A DNA stretch of 64,000 bases from Haematococcus lacustris. Its lineage: Eukaryota; Chlorophyta; Chlorophyceae; Chlamydomonadales; Haematococcaceae. Every line of letters starts with the position of its first letter. The first letter of the stretch is position 1. The notes under the pieces were generated by a model, which was given only the letters and a program-made list of their open reading frames with translations, was not told the DNA's origin and did no database searches. The stretch is from NCBI GenBank assembly GCA_030144725.1, contig JASKMD010000016.1, forward strand, positions 5,256,847-5,320,846, given 5' to 3'. Shown one piece after another: positions 52,139 to 61,416 of the stretch. Position numbers and translations under genes: made by a program.

Positions 52139-52392
52139 GTGGTTCCGACCGATACCCTGGCTGTGGATGGTTCTTGGGTAGGTCGTGCGGCATTGTGCGA
52201 TTCGCTACAAGGAGAAGACTACGTGGGCTGGTGGAGACAGTCCGGTGGATTACTCGAGTTCCCATTTTCACCGGATCAACAACGCGAGATGGAGGCTGTT
52301 CGCCAACAACTGGCCGGTAACGTTTGAGCAACACAGCAGCCATCGCAGCAGTGACACGCTCTCTATAGCAGCAGTCGCATAGTGTCTCTAGA
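52139..52392 (+). other. Family C unit 2 leader with PBS
   Basis: TGGTTCCGACCGATACC at 52140-52156, then a non-coding leader up to the gag ATG at 52393. Confidence 0.7.
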
Positions 52393-53901
52393 ATGTCCGC
52401 GACACAGGCGCCGCAGCCCGCAGATATGCAAAGCTTGTTGCAACGACTTGCGAACACACAGGATGCAAATGAAGTTGCGCGCCTGCTCAATGATGCTGGT
52501 GTTTTGCGTCGCACAGATACTACTATGACTGATCCATCCGGCCCGGGCGGCACATCCGTGCGCGGGGCAAACGGCGGTCAGGATACTGAGGCACTGCGGA
52601 AGCAGGTTACCGAGCTGCAGGCTCAGCTGCAGCGTTTGGAAAGAGGTGGTGATCAAAGGCCTGACGGTGGCAGTCCGGGGCAGAGCAATGAAAATCGGGC
52701 GAGGCCCGTGGGCAGTGGAGGCCCTTGTGGTGGAAATGAGGCCAATGGCCGTGAGGAGGCCAGGCAAGGGCCGAGTGGTGGTCTGGTGTGGCCCAGTGGC
52801 ATTGAGGCGAGTGCAAAGCAGCTGTTTGGCGCTGTGGGACAGCATGTTGTGAAGACCACAGTCGTGCCACCTGAGAAATGGAAACTTGATGATGCATTGC
52901 ACGGCAGAGATTTTGATGCATGGCTAATGGAGCTACGTGCCTACTGCTGTGCTGCACAGCAACCATTGCTGGTGGGCGTAATGACAGCGACACAAGGTGA
53001 CCTCAAGAACGCTGTGATCCAACTGGTGAGTAACCTGAAAGCTCAAGGGAAGGAGCTGACTGATGATGAGCTGGTGTCATACTTGAGAAAGGCTACTGGT
53101 AGTAGTGGTCAAAATACTGAGGAGGACCTGATGGAGAAACTGGTGAAGGGAGAGTACCAGCAGAAGGGTAGTGAGCTGATGTCCTACAACCTGCAGTTCA
53201 GCTTGCTTGCCATGCGCCTGCACAAGCTGCCAGAAAAGCTGCTGTGCATGTACTACGTGAATGGTCTGAGGCCTGACTTGAAGCGTGACTGTGCTCGAAC
53301 CCAGGAGGGCAAGCGATGGGACTCAGTGGATGCATTGATGCAGTTTGCTCGGGGTCGTGAAGTGGCTATGCGCACTGCGAAATTGGCTGCAAGTTTCTCG
53401 CCCTCTGCTGCTCCCATTGCTCAAGTGACGGAGAGTGTTGACGATGCTGATGAAGAGAATGGAACTGCTGCAGTGTTTGTGCGGCGAGGAAGAGGCCGGG
53501 GTGCTTTGAGAGGCCGTAGTGTTGGCCGTCCTCCCTCGCAGGCACTGATTGACAGCAAGGTGGAGAGCATCCTGCGTGAGGTGCAGGAGCTGCGCAGAGG
53601 CTGGCAGAGGCCACGTGAGGAAGAGGAGCGCAGAAAGAGGCCTAACCATGGCAGTGGCAGTGGCTTTGGTGGCAACAGCCATGGAGGCAGTGGCAGCGGC
53701 CATGGAGGCAGTGGCAGCGGCCATGGAGGCAGCGGCAGCGGCTATGGAGGCAGTGGCGGTAGCGCCAGTGGCAGTGGCCTGGGCGGTGGATGGAGCCATG
53801 GTCACCAGCCAAGGGCCAGGCCAGCCTTCATTGAGGGGCCCAAGTGCGAGGCATGCAAGGGCTGGGGGCACAGGACTGAGGACTGTGCCAACAACAAATA
53901 G
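52393..53901 (+). CDS. gag: Family C unit 2 gag
   Basis: 502 residues from ATG 52393. The N-terminus is helical with a leucine-rich coiled coil (ALRKQVTELQAQLQRLERGG), followed by a capsid-like region (HGRDFDAWLMELRAYCCAAQ, EEDLMEKLVKGEYQQKGSEL, YYVNGLRPDLKRDC). Then come a basic RGRGRGALRGRS patch, a Gly/Ser/His repeat linker and the knuckle CEACKGWGHRTEDC. It stops at TAG 53899-53901, and pol continues in the same frame. Intact. Confidence 0.94.
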   Translation: MSATQAPQPADMQSLLQRLANTQDANEVARLLNDAGVLRRTDTTMTDPSGPGGTSVRGANGGQDTEALRKQVTELQAQLQRLERGGDQRPDGGSPGQSNENRARPVGSGGPCGGNEANGREEARQGPSGGLVWPSGIEASAKQLFGAVGQHVVKTTVVPPEKWKLDDALHGRDFDAWLMELRAYCCAAQQPLLVGVMTATQGDLKNAVIQLVSNLKAQGKELTDDELVSYLRKATGSSGQNTEEDLMEKLVKGEYQQKGSELMSYNLQFSLLAMRLHKLPEKLLCMYYVNGLRPDLKRDCARTQEGKRWDSVDALMQFARGREVAMRTAKLAASFSPSAAPIAQVTESVDDADEENGTAAVFVRRGRGRGALRGRSVGRPPSQALIDSKVESILREVQELRRGWQRPREEEERRKRPNHGSGSGFGGNSHGGSGSGHGGSGSGHGGSGSGYGGSGGSASGSGLGGGWSHGHQPRARPAFIEGPKCEACKGWGHRTEDCANNK

Positions 53902-53916
53902 GGCTTTGCCTGGCTG
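53890..53916 (+). promoter_or_regulatory. Candidate gag-pol readthrough site (UAG), family C
   Basis: AAC AAC AAA TAG GGC TTT GCC, with pol open in the same frame up to its first ATG at 53950 and beyond. Identical in units 1 and 3. Confidence 0.5.
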
Positions 53917-56900
53917 GTAGATGGTGCTGAACCGCCAGGATGTGAGTCGATGGTTCTGTTCAATGAGGGCTCAATGTGTAAGATGCTCATTGACACCATG
54001 GATGCACCTACCGTGGCTGCAGCAGGAGCAGAGCTGCAGTTACCTTTTCTGTTCTGTGGAAGATATGGAGGAAAGCCGTGCAGGGTAATGATGGACACAG
54101 GTGCTACTCATAGCATCTTGAGCAAAGAGTGGTTGGATAAGCAGAAGAACCCAATGCTGACAAGGCACATCTTGGAGAGACCATTAAACTTGCTAACTGC
54201 AAACAACGACACAGTGCACATTCGTGAGCAGTTTGTGGGGCCATTGGAGATACAGAAGAGCAAAGTGGGGTGCTTCGCCAAAATCATGCCAGGCATGCTG
54301 GCTGGTGTGGACTTGATTCTGGGGGCAGACTGGCTGTCCTACTATGACGCGGTGTTAAAGCCAAAGCACGGAGTCTGCACCTTGCAGGCTACAAATTCGG
54401 GGAAACCGGAGAACTTGTTTGCGCTGCGGCCCAAGCATCTGCCGGGTTTTGCAGCTGTGGCAGAAATGGAGAAACAACGATGCAAAGAGGCTGCAGGAGT
54501 GCTGAGCGCAGGGCAGACTGCGAGGCTGTTGCGACAAGGCTGCAGCAGCTGGCTAATGCTCGTGCAGCCTAGTGATGGCAATGATAAGGAGGGCTGGCAC
54601 ACAGGCAGCTTGGCAGCTGCAGTGGTGGGCCCAGAAGGAGCCAGGAGTGCTGAAGTGAATCCCTGGCTGGTACCAGCAGCACAGTTGGAGGGGCTGCTGG
54701 CAGAGTTTGCTGATGTGTTTGAGAGCATGCCTGAGGGGCTACCACCTGACAGGAAAGTGGGGCACACCATTAGGCTGGAGCCAGGGGCGGTGCCACCCTA
54801 TCGCCGCATGTACAAGCTGAGTCCTAGGGAGGACGCTGAAGTGAGAAAGCAAGTTGCTGAGCTGCTGGCTAAAGGGTTGATTGAGCCCAGTAGCAGTCCA
54901 TATGGGGCACCCATCCTGTTTGTACAGAAGAAGGATGGCACCCTGAGAATGTGCATTGACTATCGTGCCTTAAACAAGCTGACAGTGAGAGATAGATACC
55001 CCCTACCAAGGATTGATGAGCTGTTTGACAAGCTGGCTGGCAAGAAGGTCTTTAGCAGCCTGGATCTGCAGGCAGGCTACCATCAAATCAGGATCACAGA
55101 GGAGGACGTGCCAAAGACGGCATTCTTGACGCCTGTGGGCCAGTTCCAGTTTAAAGTGTTATGTTTTGGGCTGACAAATGCTCCTGCTACCTTCCAACGG
55201 GTTATGAACACGGTGTTTAAGCCCCTGATCAACAAGTCGGTGCTGGTCTATATTGATGACATCCTGGTGATGAGTAACTCCCCTGAAGAGCACCTGGTGC
55301 ACCTGAGAGAAGTGCTGCAGCTCATGCGAGAGCACAAGCTTTACGCAAAAATGTCGAAGTGCGAGTTCAATCAGCCTAAGCTAGTGTTCCTGGGGCACAT
55401 CGTGGGCGGCGATGGTATTGCCGTTGACCCTGCGAAGGTACAGGTGGTGAAGGACTGGCCGGCGCCACGCAGTGTGAAAGATTTGCAGGCGTTCTTGGGC
55501 TTGGCAAACTACTTCAGGAGGTTCATTCCCAATTTCAGCGCAATCGCCGCACCACTCACAAATTTGACGAGCAAGGAGGCCGCAGCAAAGTATAACTGGG
55601 CAGTGTTCGCTGGGGCTGAACTGGCCGCTTTCAATGCTTTGAAGGAAGCTCTATGCTCCGCACCTGTATTGGCCCTGCCTGATTTTACAAAAGCCTTTGT
55701 GGTGTGCACTGATGCATCCCTACTGGGCACGGGCGGTGTGTTGATGCAAGAAGGCAGGCCCATAGCCTACACCAGCAAGAAGCTGTCACCTGCAGAGACC
55801 CGGTATACCACAGGAGAGCAGGAGCTGCTGGCCATTGTTCGGGCAGTGAGAGAGTGGCGGTGCTATTTAGATGGAGCAGTTGATGTTACAATTGAGACAG
55901 ATCACAACCCTCTCATCTACCTGCAAACACAAACAACGCTGTCTAGAAGGCAGACGCGGTGGATGGAGGAATTGTCACGTTACAAGTATGAAATCAAGTA
56001 CAAACCTGGAGTGCACAACGTGGCTGACCCTATCAGCCGCAACCCGGCTCTGGCCCATCAAGATACACCTGCTGGCTGTGACAACATATCTGTGGCTGTG
56101 GCAGTCTTGTCTCCATGGGCTGATGGCCTCATCACGGTCATGACAACAAGAAGCCAGGCCGCCCGGCTCCATGAGAATGCTGAGATGGAGCGGGTGATTG
56201 CCCGAGAGGCTGCGTACCGTGAAGGCAAGCTGGCGCCCCGTGACCTGTCTAGTGCCCGGCTGCAGCCTCCTGCGCGCCCAGGAGCACATTCAGGTAGAGA
56301 CAATGACCATCGCTCGGGCTACAAGGTCCTACATGCCGACTTGGTTGAAGCCCGGCTGCATGCGCGCCCTGGAGCACAGCCAGATGGGGAGGAAGATCTG
56401 GTTAGTGCGCGGCTGCTGCCTAATGCAAGCCCTGGAGCGCCCAAGCGGACCACCCAACATGCTGACTTGGCTGAAGCCCGGCTGCATGCGCGCCCTAGAG
56501 CACAGCCAGGTGGGGAGGAAGATCTGGTTAGTGCGCGGCTGCTGCCTAATGCAAGCCCTGGAGCGCGGTCGAGTCAAGCGGACCACCCACCTGAGGACCT
56601 GGCTAGTGCCCGGCTGCTGCCTCCTGCGCGCCCAGGAGCACAGCCAGGTGGGGGGGAAGCCCTGCAGCGCACCACACCACAGCCAACGACAAGCAAGCAA
56701 GGTGAAGGCAAGCCGGGCAGTGACCCACTAACATTACTGCAGGCCATCAGGAGTGCGTATGATGATGACGAGCGCTTCAACAATGAGGCATACACGTCCC
56801 AGCTACACAGGCTGGAGGGGCTGTGGCTAACTGAGAATGGCAAGGTGGTGGTACCAAACAGCAAGCCCTTGAGGCAAAGGGTGATGCGCACCATGCATGA

Positions 56901-58125
56901 CAACCAGGCAGCAGGTCACCTGGGTGTATCGAAGACCCTGGACCAGGTGACACGCTGGTTTGACTGGGCTGGAGTGTCGGAGGATGTGCGGCACTATGTG
57001 CGCAACTGCCACTCATGCCAAGTGAACAAAGCCAGCTCCTTGAAGCCTGCTGGCAAGCTGCAACCGCTGCCTATACCCTTGCGGGCCTGGGACAGTGTCT
57101 CCATGGACCTCATTGTCAAGCTGCCTGCAAGTGGGCCACAGAAGTATGACTCTATTCTGGTGTTCGTGGATAGGCTGACTAAGATGGTGCACCTGGTCAA
57201 GACGTGGGAGAGCATCACAGCCCCTCAATACGCGAAGCTGTTCATTGAGCACGTGTTCAGGCTGCATGGCATGCCCAGAGACGTGATCAGCGACCGCGGG
57301 CCCCAATTCAAGAACCATTTCTGGGCTGAGGTGGCAAAGCTGCTCCGGGTGCAAGTGAATCTGTCTAGCGCCTATCATCCCCAAACAGATGGACAAACAG
57401 AACGCATGAACCGAGTGGTGGAAGAAATGTTAAGACATTACATCAGGCCGGATCAGAGGGACTGGGCAGACCACTTACCCCTGGTTGAATTCGCCATTAA
57501 CGATGCGAGGCAGGAGTCGACCCGCTTCACTCCATTCTACCTGAACTACGGCTACCACCCGCGGAGAGCTGAGCTGCTAGACCTGCCACAGAAGGTGCCA
57601 CGAGCGCATGACTTTGTCCTGAACATACGGCGAGCTGTGGAGCAGGCTAGGCTATGCTTAGAGAAGGCGCAGAAGCGACAAAAGGTGTATGCGGATGGGA
57701 AGCGGCGTCATGCGACTTTTGCTCCTGGCGACATGGTGCTCCTGAGCACACAGAACATGAGGGGACATTCTGCTCAACCCGGTGTCCGTAAGCTGAAGCC
57801 ACGCTATGTCGGTCCCTTCGAAGTGCAGTACATGGTGGGAGAGGCAGCTGTGAAGCTGGAGCTACCTCAGCAGTGGTCTCGGTTCCACAACGTGTTTCAT
57901 GTGTCTCTGGTGAAGCCCTACCGCTCTGATGGGTCAAGCGCAGTGCCTGGTGTCTCCAGTCCCCCTCCAGAGCAGTGGCTTGACGGAGAGCCTGTGTATA
58001 CTGTTGAGAGGGTGCTGGACCATCGGTTGGTAAACACAGGTGTAGCATGTCCATGCGGTCATGCAAATCTGGATCTGAGATCTCCTCATGCAAGTGTAAG
58101 ATCTGAACTGGTGGTGGTGTTCTGA
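53902..58125 (+). CDS. pol: Family C unit 2 pol
   Basis: Same architecture as unit 1 pol (protease, RT, RNase H, integrase, GPY/F), no internal stop, first ATG at 53950. The only residue change I noticed against unit 1 is Ser to Ala in GSLAAxVVGP. It ends inside LTR 3 (stop 58123-58125) without a chromodomain. With the intact gag upstream, unit 2 is the best-preserved copy, but the missing polypurine tract argues against autonomous mobility. Confidence 0.94.
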   Translation, partial: GFAWLVDGAEPPGCESMVLFNEGSMCKMLIDTMDAPTVAAAGAELQLPFLFCGRYGGKPCRVMMDTGATHSILSKEWLDKQKNPMLTRHILERPLNLLTANNDTVHIREQFVGPLEIQKSKVGCFAKIMPGMLAGVDLILGADWLSYYDAVLKPKHGVCTLQATNSGKPENLFALRPKHLPGFAAVAEMEKQRCKEAAGVLSAGQTARLLRQGCSSWLMLVQPSDGNDKEGWHTGSLAAAVVGPEGARSAEVNPWLVPAAQLEGLLAEFADVFESMPEGLPPDRKVGHTIRLEPGAVPPYRRMYKLSPREDAEVRKQVAELLAKGLIEPSSSPYGAPILFVQKKDGTLRMCIDYRALNKLTVRDRYPLPRIDELFDKLAGKKVFSSLDLQAGYHQIRITEEDVPKTAFLTPVGQFQFKVLCFGLTNAPATFQRVMNTVFKPLINKSVLVYIDDILVMSNSPEEHLVHLREVLQLMREHKLYAKMSKCEFNQPKLVFLGHIVGGDGIAVDPAKVQVVKDWPAPRSVKDLQAFLGLANYFRRFIPNFSAIAAPLTNLTSKEAAAKYNWAVFAGAELAAFNALKEALCSAPVLALPDFTKAFVVCTDASLLGTGGVLMQEGRPIAYTSKKLSPAETRYTTGEQELLAIVRAVREWRCYLDGAVDVTIETDHNPLIYLQTQTTLSRRQTRWMEELSRYKYEIKYKPGVHNVADPISRNPALAHQDTPAGCDNISVAVAVLSPWADGLITVMTTRSQAARLHENAEMERVIAREAAYREGKLAPRDLSSARLQPPARPGAHSGRDNDHRSGYKVLHADLVEARLHARPGAQPDGEEDLVSARLLPNASPGAPKRTTQHADLAEARLHARPRAQPGGEEDLVSARLLPNASPGARSSQADHPPEDLASARLLPPARPGAQPGGGEALQRTTPQPTTSKQGEGKPGSDPLTLLQAIRSAYDDDERFNNEAYTSQLHRLEGLWLTENGKVVVPNSKPLRQRVMRTMHDNQAAGHLGVSKTLDQVTRWFDWAGVSEDVRHYVRNCHSCQVNKASSLKPAGKLQPLPIPLRAWDSVSMDLIVKLPASGPQKYDSILVFVDRLTKMVHLVKTWESITAPQYAKLFIEHVFRLHGMPRDVISDRGPQFKNHFWAEVAKLLRVQVNLSSAYHPQTDGQTERMNRVVEEMLRHYIRPDQRDWADHLPLVEFAINDARQESTRFTPFYLNYGYHPRRAELLDLPQKVPRAHDFVLNIRRAVEQARLCLEKAQKRQKVYADGKRRHATFAPGDMVLLSTQNMRGHSAQPGVRKLKPRYVGPFEVQYMVGEAAVKLELPQQWSRFHNVFHVSLVKPYRSDGSSAVPGVSSPPPEQWLDGEPVYTVERVLDHRLVNTGVACPCGHANLDLRSPHASVRSELVVVF

Positions 58126-58234
58126 GGCTGGGTTCAACTCCCAGGCAGACTTGACATCCTTGACATCCTTGACTACGCCCTAGTCTGCTCAGGCGACCTC
58201 TTAACACTATTGACCGCTGTAGCCTCACGCTACA
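58041..58234 (+). repeat. Family C LTR 3 (shared by units 2 and 3)
   Basis: 194 bp, apparently identical to LTR 2, exactly 6096 bp downstream. Confidence 0.95.
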
Positions 58235-58488
58235 GTGGTTCCGACCGATACCCTGGCTGTGGATGGTTCTTGGGTAGGTCGTGCGGCATTGTGCGATTCG
58301 CTACAAGGAGAAGACTACGTGGGCTGGTGGAGACAGTCCGGTGGATTACTCGAGTTCCCATTTTCACCGGATCAACAACGCGAGATGGAGGCTGTTCGCC
58401 AACAACTGGCCGGTAACGTTTGAGCAACACAGCAGCCATCGCAGCAGTGACACGCTCTCTATAGCAGCAGTCGCATAGTGTCTCTAGA

Positions 58489-59997
58489 ATGTCCGCGACA
58501 CAGGCGCCGCAGCCCGCAGATATGCAAAGCTTGTTGCAACGACTTGCGAACACACAGGATGCAAATGAAGTTGCGCGCCTGCTCAATGATGCTGGTGTTT
58601 TGCGTCGCACAGATACTACTATGACTGATCCATCCGGCCCGGGCGGCACATCCGTGCGCGGGGCAAACGGCGGTCAGGATACTGAGGCACTGCGGAAGCA
58701 GGTTACCGAGCTGCAGGCTCAGCTGCAGCGTTTGGAAAGAGGTGGTGATCAAAGGCCTGACGGTGGCAGTCCGGGGCAGAGCAATGAAAATCGGGCGAGG
58801 CCCGTGGGCAGTGGAGGCCCTTGTGGTGGAAATGAGGCCAATGGCCGTGAGGAGGCCAGGCAAGGGCCGAGTGGTGGTCTGGTGTGGCCCAGTGGCATTG
58901 AGGCGAGTGCAAAGCAGCTGTTTGGCGCTGTGGGACAGCATGTTGTGAAGACCACAGTCGTGCCACCTGAGAAATGGAAACTTGATGATGCATTGCACGG
59001 CAGAGATTTTGATGCATGGCTAATGGAGCTACGTGCCTACTGCTGTGCTGCACAGCAACCATTGCTGGTGGGCGTAATGACAGCGACACAAGGTGACCTC
59101 AAGAACGCTGTGATCCAACTGGTGAGTAACCTGAAAGCTCAAGGGAAGGAGCTGACTGATGATGAGCTGGTGTCATACTTGAGAAAGGCTACTGGTAGTA
59201 GTGGTCAAAATACTGAGGAGGACCTGATGGAGAAACTGGTGAAGGGAGAGTACCAGCAGAAGGGTAGTGAGCTGATGTCCTACAACCTGCAGTTCAGCTT
59301 GCTTGCCATGCGCCTGCACAAGCTGCCAGAAAAGCTGCTGTGCATGTACTACGTGAATGGTCTGAGGCCTGACTTGAAGCGTGACTGTGCTCGAACCCAG
59401 GAGGGCAAGCGATGGGACTCAGTGGATGCATTGATGCAGTTTGCTCGGGGTCGTGAAGTGGCTATGCGCACTGCGAAATTGGCTGCAAGTTTCTCGCCCT
59501 CTGCTGCTCCCATTGCTCAAGTGACGGAGAGTGTTGACGATGCTGATGAAGAGAATGGAACTGCTGCAGTGTTTGTGCGGCGAGGAAGAGGCCGGGGTGC
59601 TTTGAGAGGCCGTAGTGTTGGCCGTCCTCCCTCGCAGGCACTGATTGACAGCAAGGTGGAGAGCATCCTGCGTGAGGTGCAGGAGCTGCGCAGAGGCTGG
59701 CAGAGGCCACGTGAGGAAGAGGAGCGCAGAAAGAGGCCTAACCATGGCAGTGGCAGTGGCTTTGGTGGCAACAGCCATGGAGGCAGTGGCAGCGGCCATG
59801 GAGGCAGTGGCAGCGGCCATGGAGGCAGCGGCAGCGGCTATGGAGGCAGTGGCGGTAGCGCCAGTGGCAGTGGCCTGGGCGGTGGATGGAGCCATGGTCA
59901 CCAGCCAAGGGCCAGGCCAGCCTTCATTGAGGGGCCCAAGTGCGAGGCATGCAAGGGCTGGGGGCACAGGACTGAGGACTGTGCCAACAACAAATAG
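58489..59997 (+). CDS. gag: Family C unit 3 gag
   Basis: 502 residues, same sequence as unit 2 gag as far as I can read. Ends TAG 59995-59997 with pol in frame. Confidence 0.93.
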   Translation: MSATQAPQPADMQSLLQRLANTQDANEVARLLNDAGVLRRTDTTMTDPSGPGGTSVRGANGGQDTEALRKQVTELQAQLQRLERGGDQRPDGGSPGQSNENRARPVGSGGPCGGNEANGREEARQGPSGGLVWPSGIEASAKQLFGAVGQHVVKTTVVPPEKWKLDDALHGRDFDAWLMELRAYCCAAQQPLLVGVMTATQGDLKNAVIQLVSNLKAQGKELTDDELVSYLRKATGSSGQNTEEDLMEKLVKGEYQQKGSELMSYNLQFSLLAMRLHKLPEKLLCMYYVNGLRPDLKRDCARTQEGKRWDSVDALMQFARGREVAMRTAKLAASFSPSAAPIAQVTESVDDADEENGTAAVFVRRGRGRGALRGRSVGRPPSQALIDSKVESILREVQELRRGWQRPREEEERRKRPNHGSGSGFGGNSHGGSGSGHGGSGSGHGGSGSGYGGSGGSASGSGLGGGWSHGHQPRARPAFIEGPKCEACKGWGHRTEDCANNK

Positions 59998-61416
59998 GGC
60001 TTTGCCTGGCTGGTAGATGGTGCTGAACCGCCAGGATGTGAGTCGATGGTTCTGTTCAATGAGGGCTCAATGTGTAAGATGCTCATTGACACCATGGATG
60101 CACCTACCGTGGCTGCAGCAGGAGCAGAGCTGCAGTTACCTTTTCTGTTCTGTGGAAGATATGGAGGAAAGCCGTGCAGGGTAATGATGGACACAGGTGC
60201 TACTCATAGCATCTTGAGCAAAGAGTGGTTGGATAAGCAGAAGAACCCAATGCTGACAAGGCACATCTTGGAGAGACCATTAAACTTGCTAACTGCAAAC
60301 AACGACACAGTGCACATTCGTGAGCAGTTTGTGGGGCCATTGGAGATACAGAAGAGCAAAGTGGGGTGCTTCGCCAAAATCATGCCAGGCATGCTGGCTG
60401 GTGTGGACTTGATTCTGGGGGCAGACTGGCTGTCCTACTATGACGCGGTGTTAAAGCCAAAGCACGGAGTCTGCACCTTGCAGGCTACAAATTCGGGGAA
60501 ACCGGAGAACTTGTTTGCGCTGCGGCCCAAGCATCTGCCGGGTTTTGCAGCTGTGGCAGAAATGGAGAAACAACGATGCAAAGAGGCTGCAGGAGTGCTG
60601 AGCGCAGGGCAGACTGCGAGGCTGTTGCGACAAGGCTGCAGCAGCTGGCTAATGCTCGTGCAGCCTAGTGATGGCAATGATAAGGAGGGCTGGCACACAG
60701 GCAGCTTGGCAGCTGCAGTGGTGGGCCCAGAAGGAGCCAGGAGTGCTGAAGTGAATCCCTGGCTGGTACCAGCAGCACAGTTGGAGGGGCTGCTGGCAGA
60801 GTTTGCTGATGTGTTTGAGAGCATGCCTGAGGGGCTACCACCTGACAGGAAAGTGGGGCACACCATTAGGCTGGAGCCAGGGGCGGTGCCACCCTATCGC
60901 CGCATGTACAAGCTGAGTCCTAGGGAGGACGCTGAAGTGAGAAAGCAAGTTGCTGAGCTGCTGGCTAAAGGGTTGATTGAGCCCAGTAGCAGTCCATATG
61001 GGGCACCCATCCTGTTTGTACAGAAGAAGGATGGCACCCTGAGAATGTGCATTGACTATCGTGCCTTAAACAAGCTGACAGTGAGAGATAGATACCCCCT
61101 ACCAAGGATTGATGAGCTGTTTGACAAGCTGGCTGGCAAGAAGGTCTTTAGCAGCCTGGATCTGCAGGCAGGCTACCATCAAATCAGGATCACAGAGGAG
61201 GACGTGCCAAAGACGGCATTCTTGACGCCTGTGGGCCAGTTCCAGTTTAAAGTGTTATGTTTTGGGCTGACAAATGCTCCTGCTACCTTCCAACGGGTTA
61301 TGAACACGGTGTTTAAGCCCCTGATCAACAAGTCGGTGCTGGTCTATATTGATGACATCCTGGTGATGAGTAACTCCCCTGAAGAGCACCTGGTGCACCT
61401 GAGAGAAGTGCTGCAG
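59998..61416 (+). pseudogene. pol: Family C unit 3 pol, 5' part, interrupted by transposon V
   Basis: Protease and RT up to EEHLVHLREVLQ, with first ATG at 60046. At 61416 the frame runs into V and stops about 20 codons later. The native sequence continues at 63105. Confidence 0.92.
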
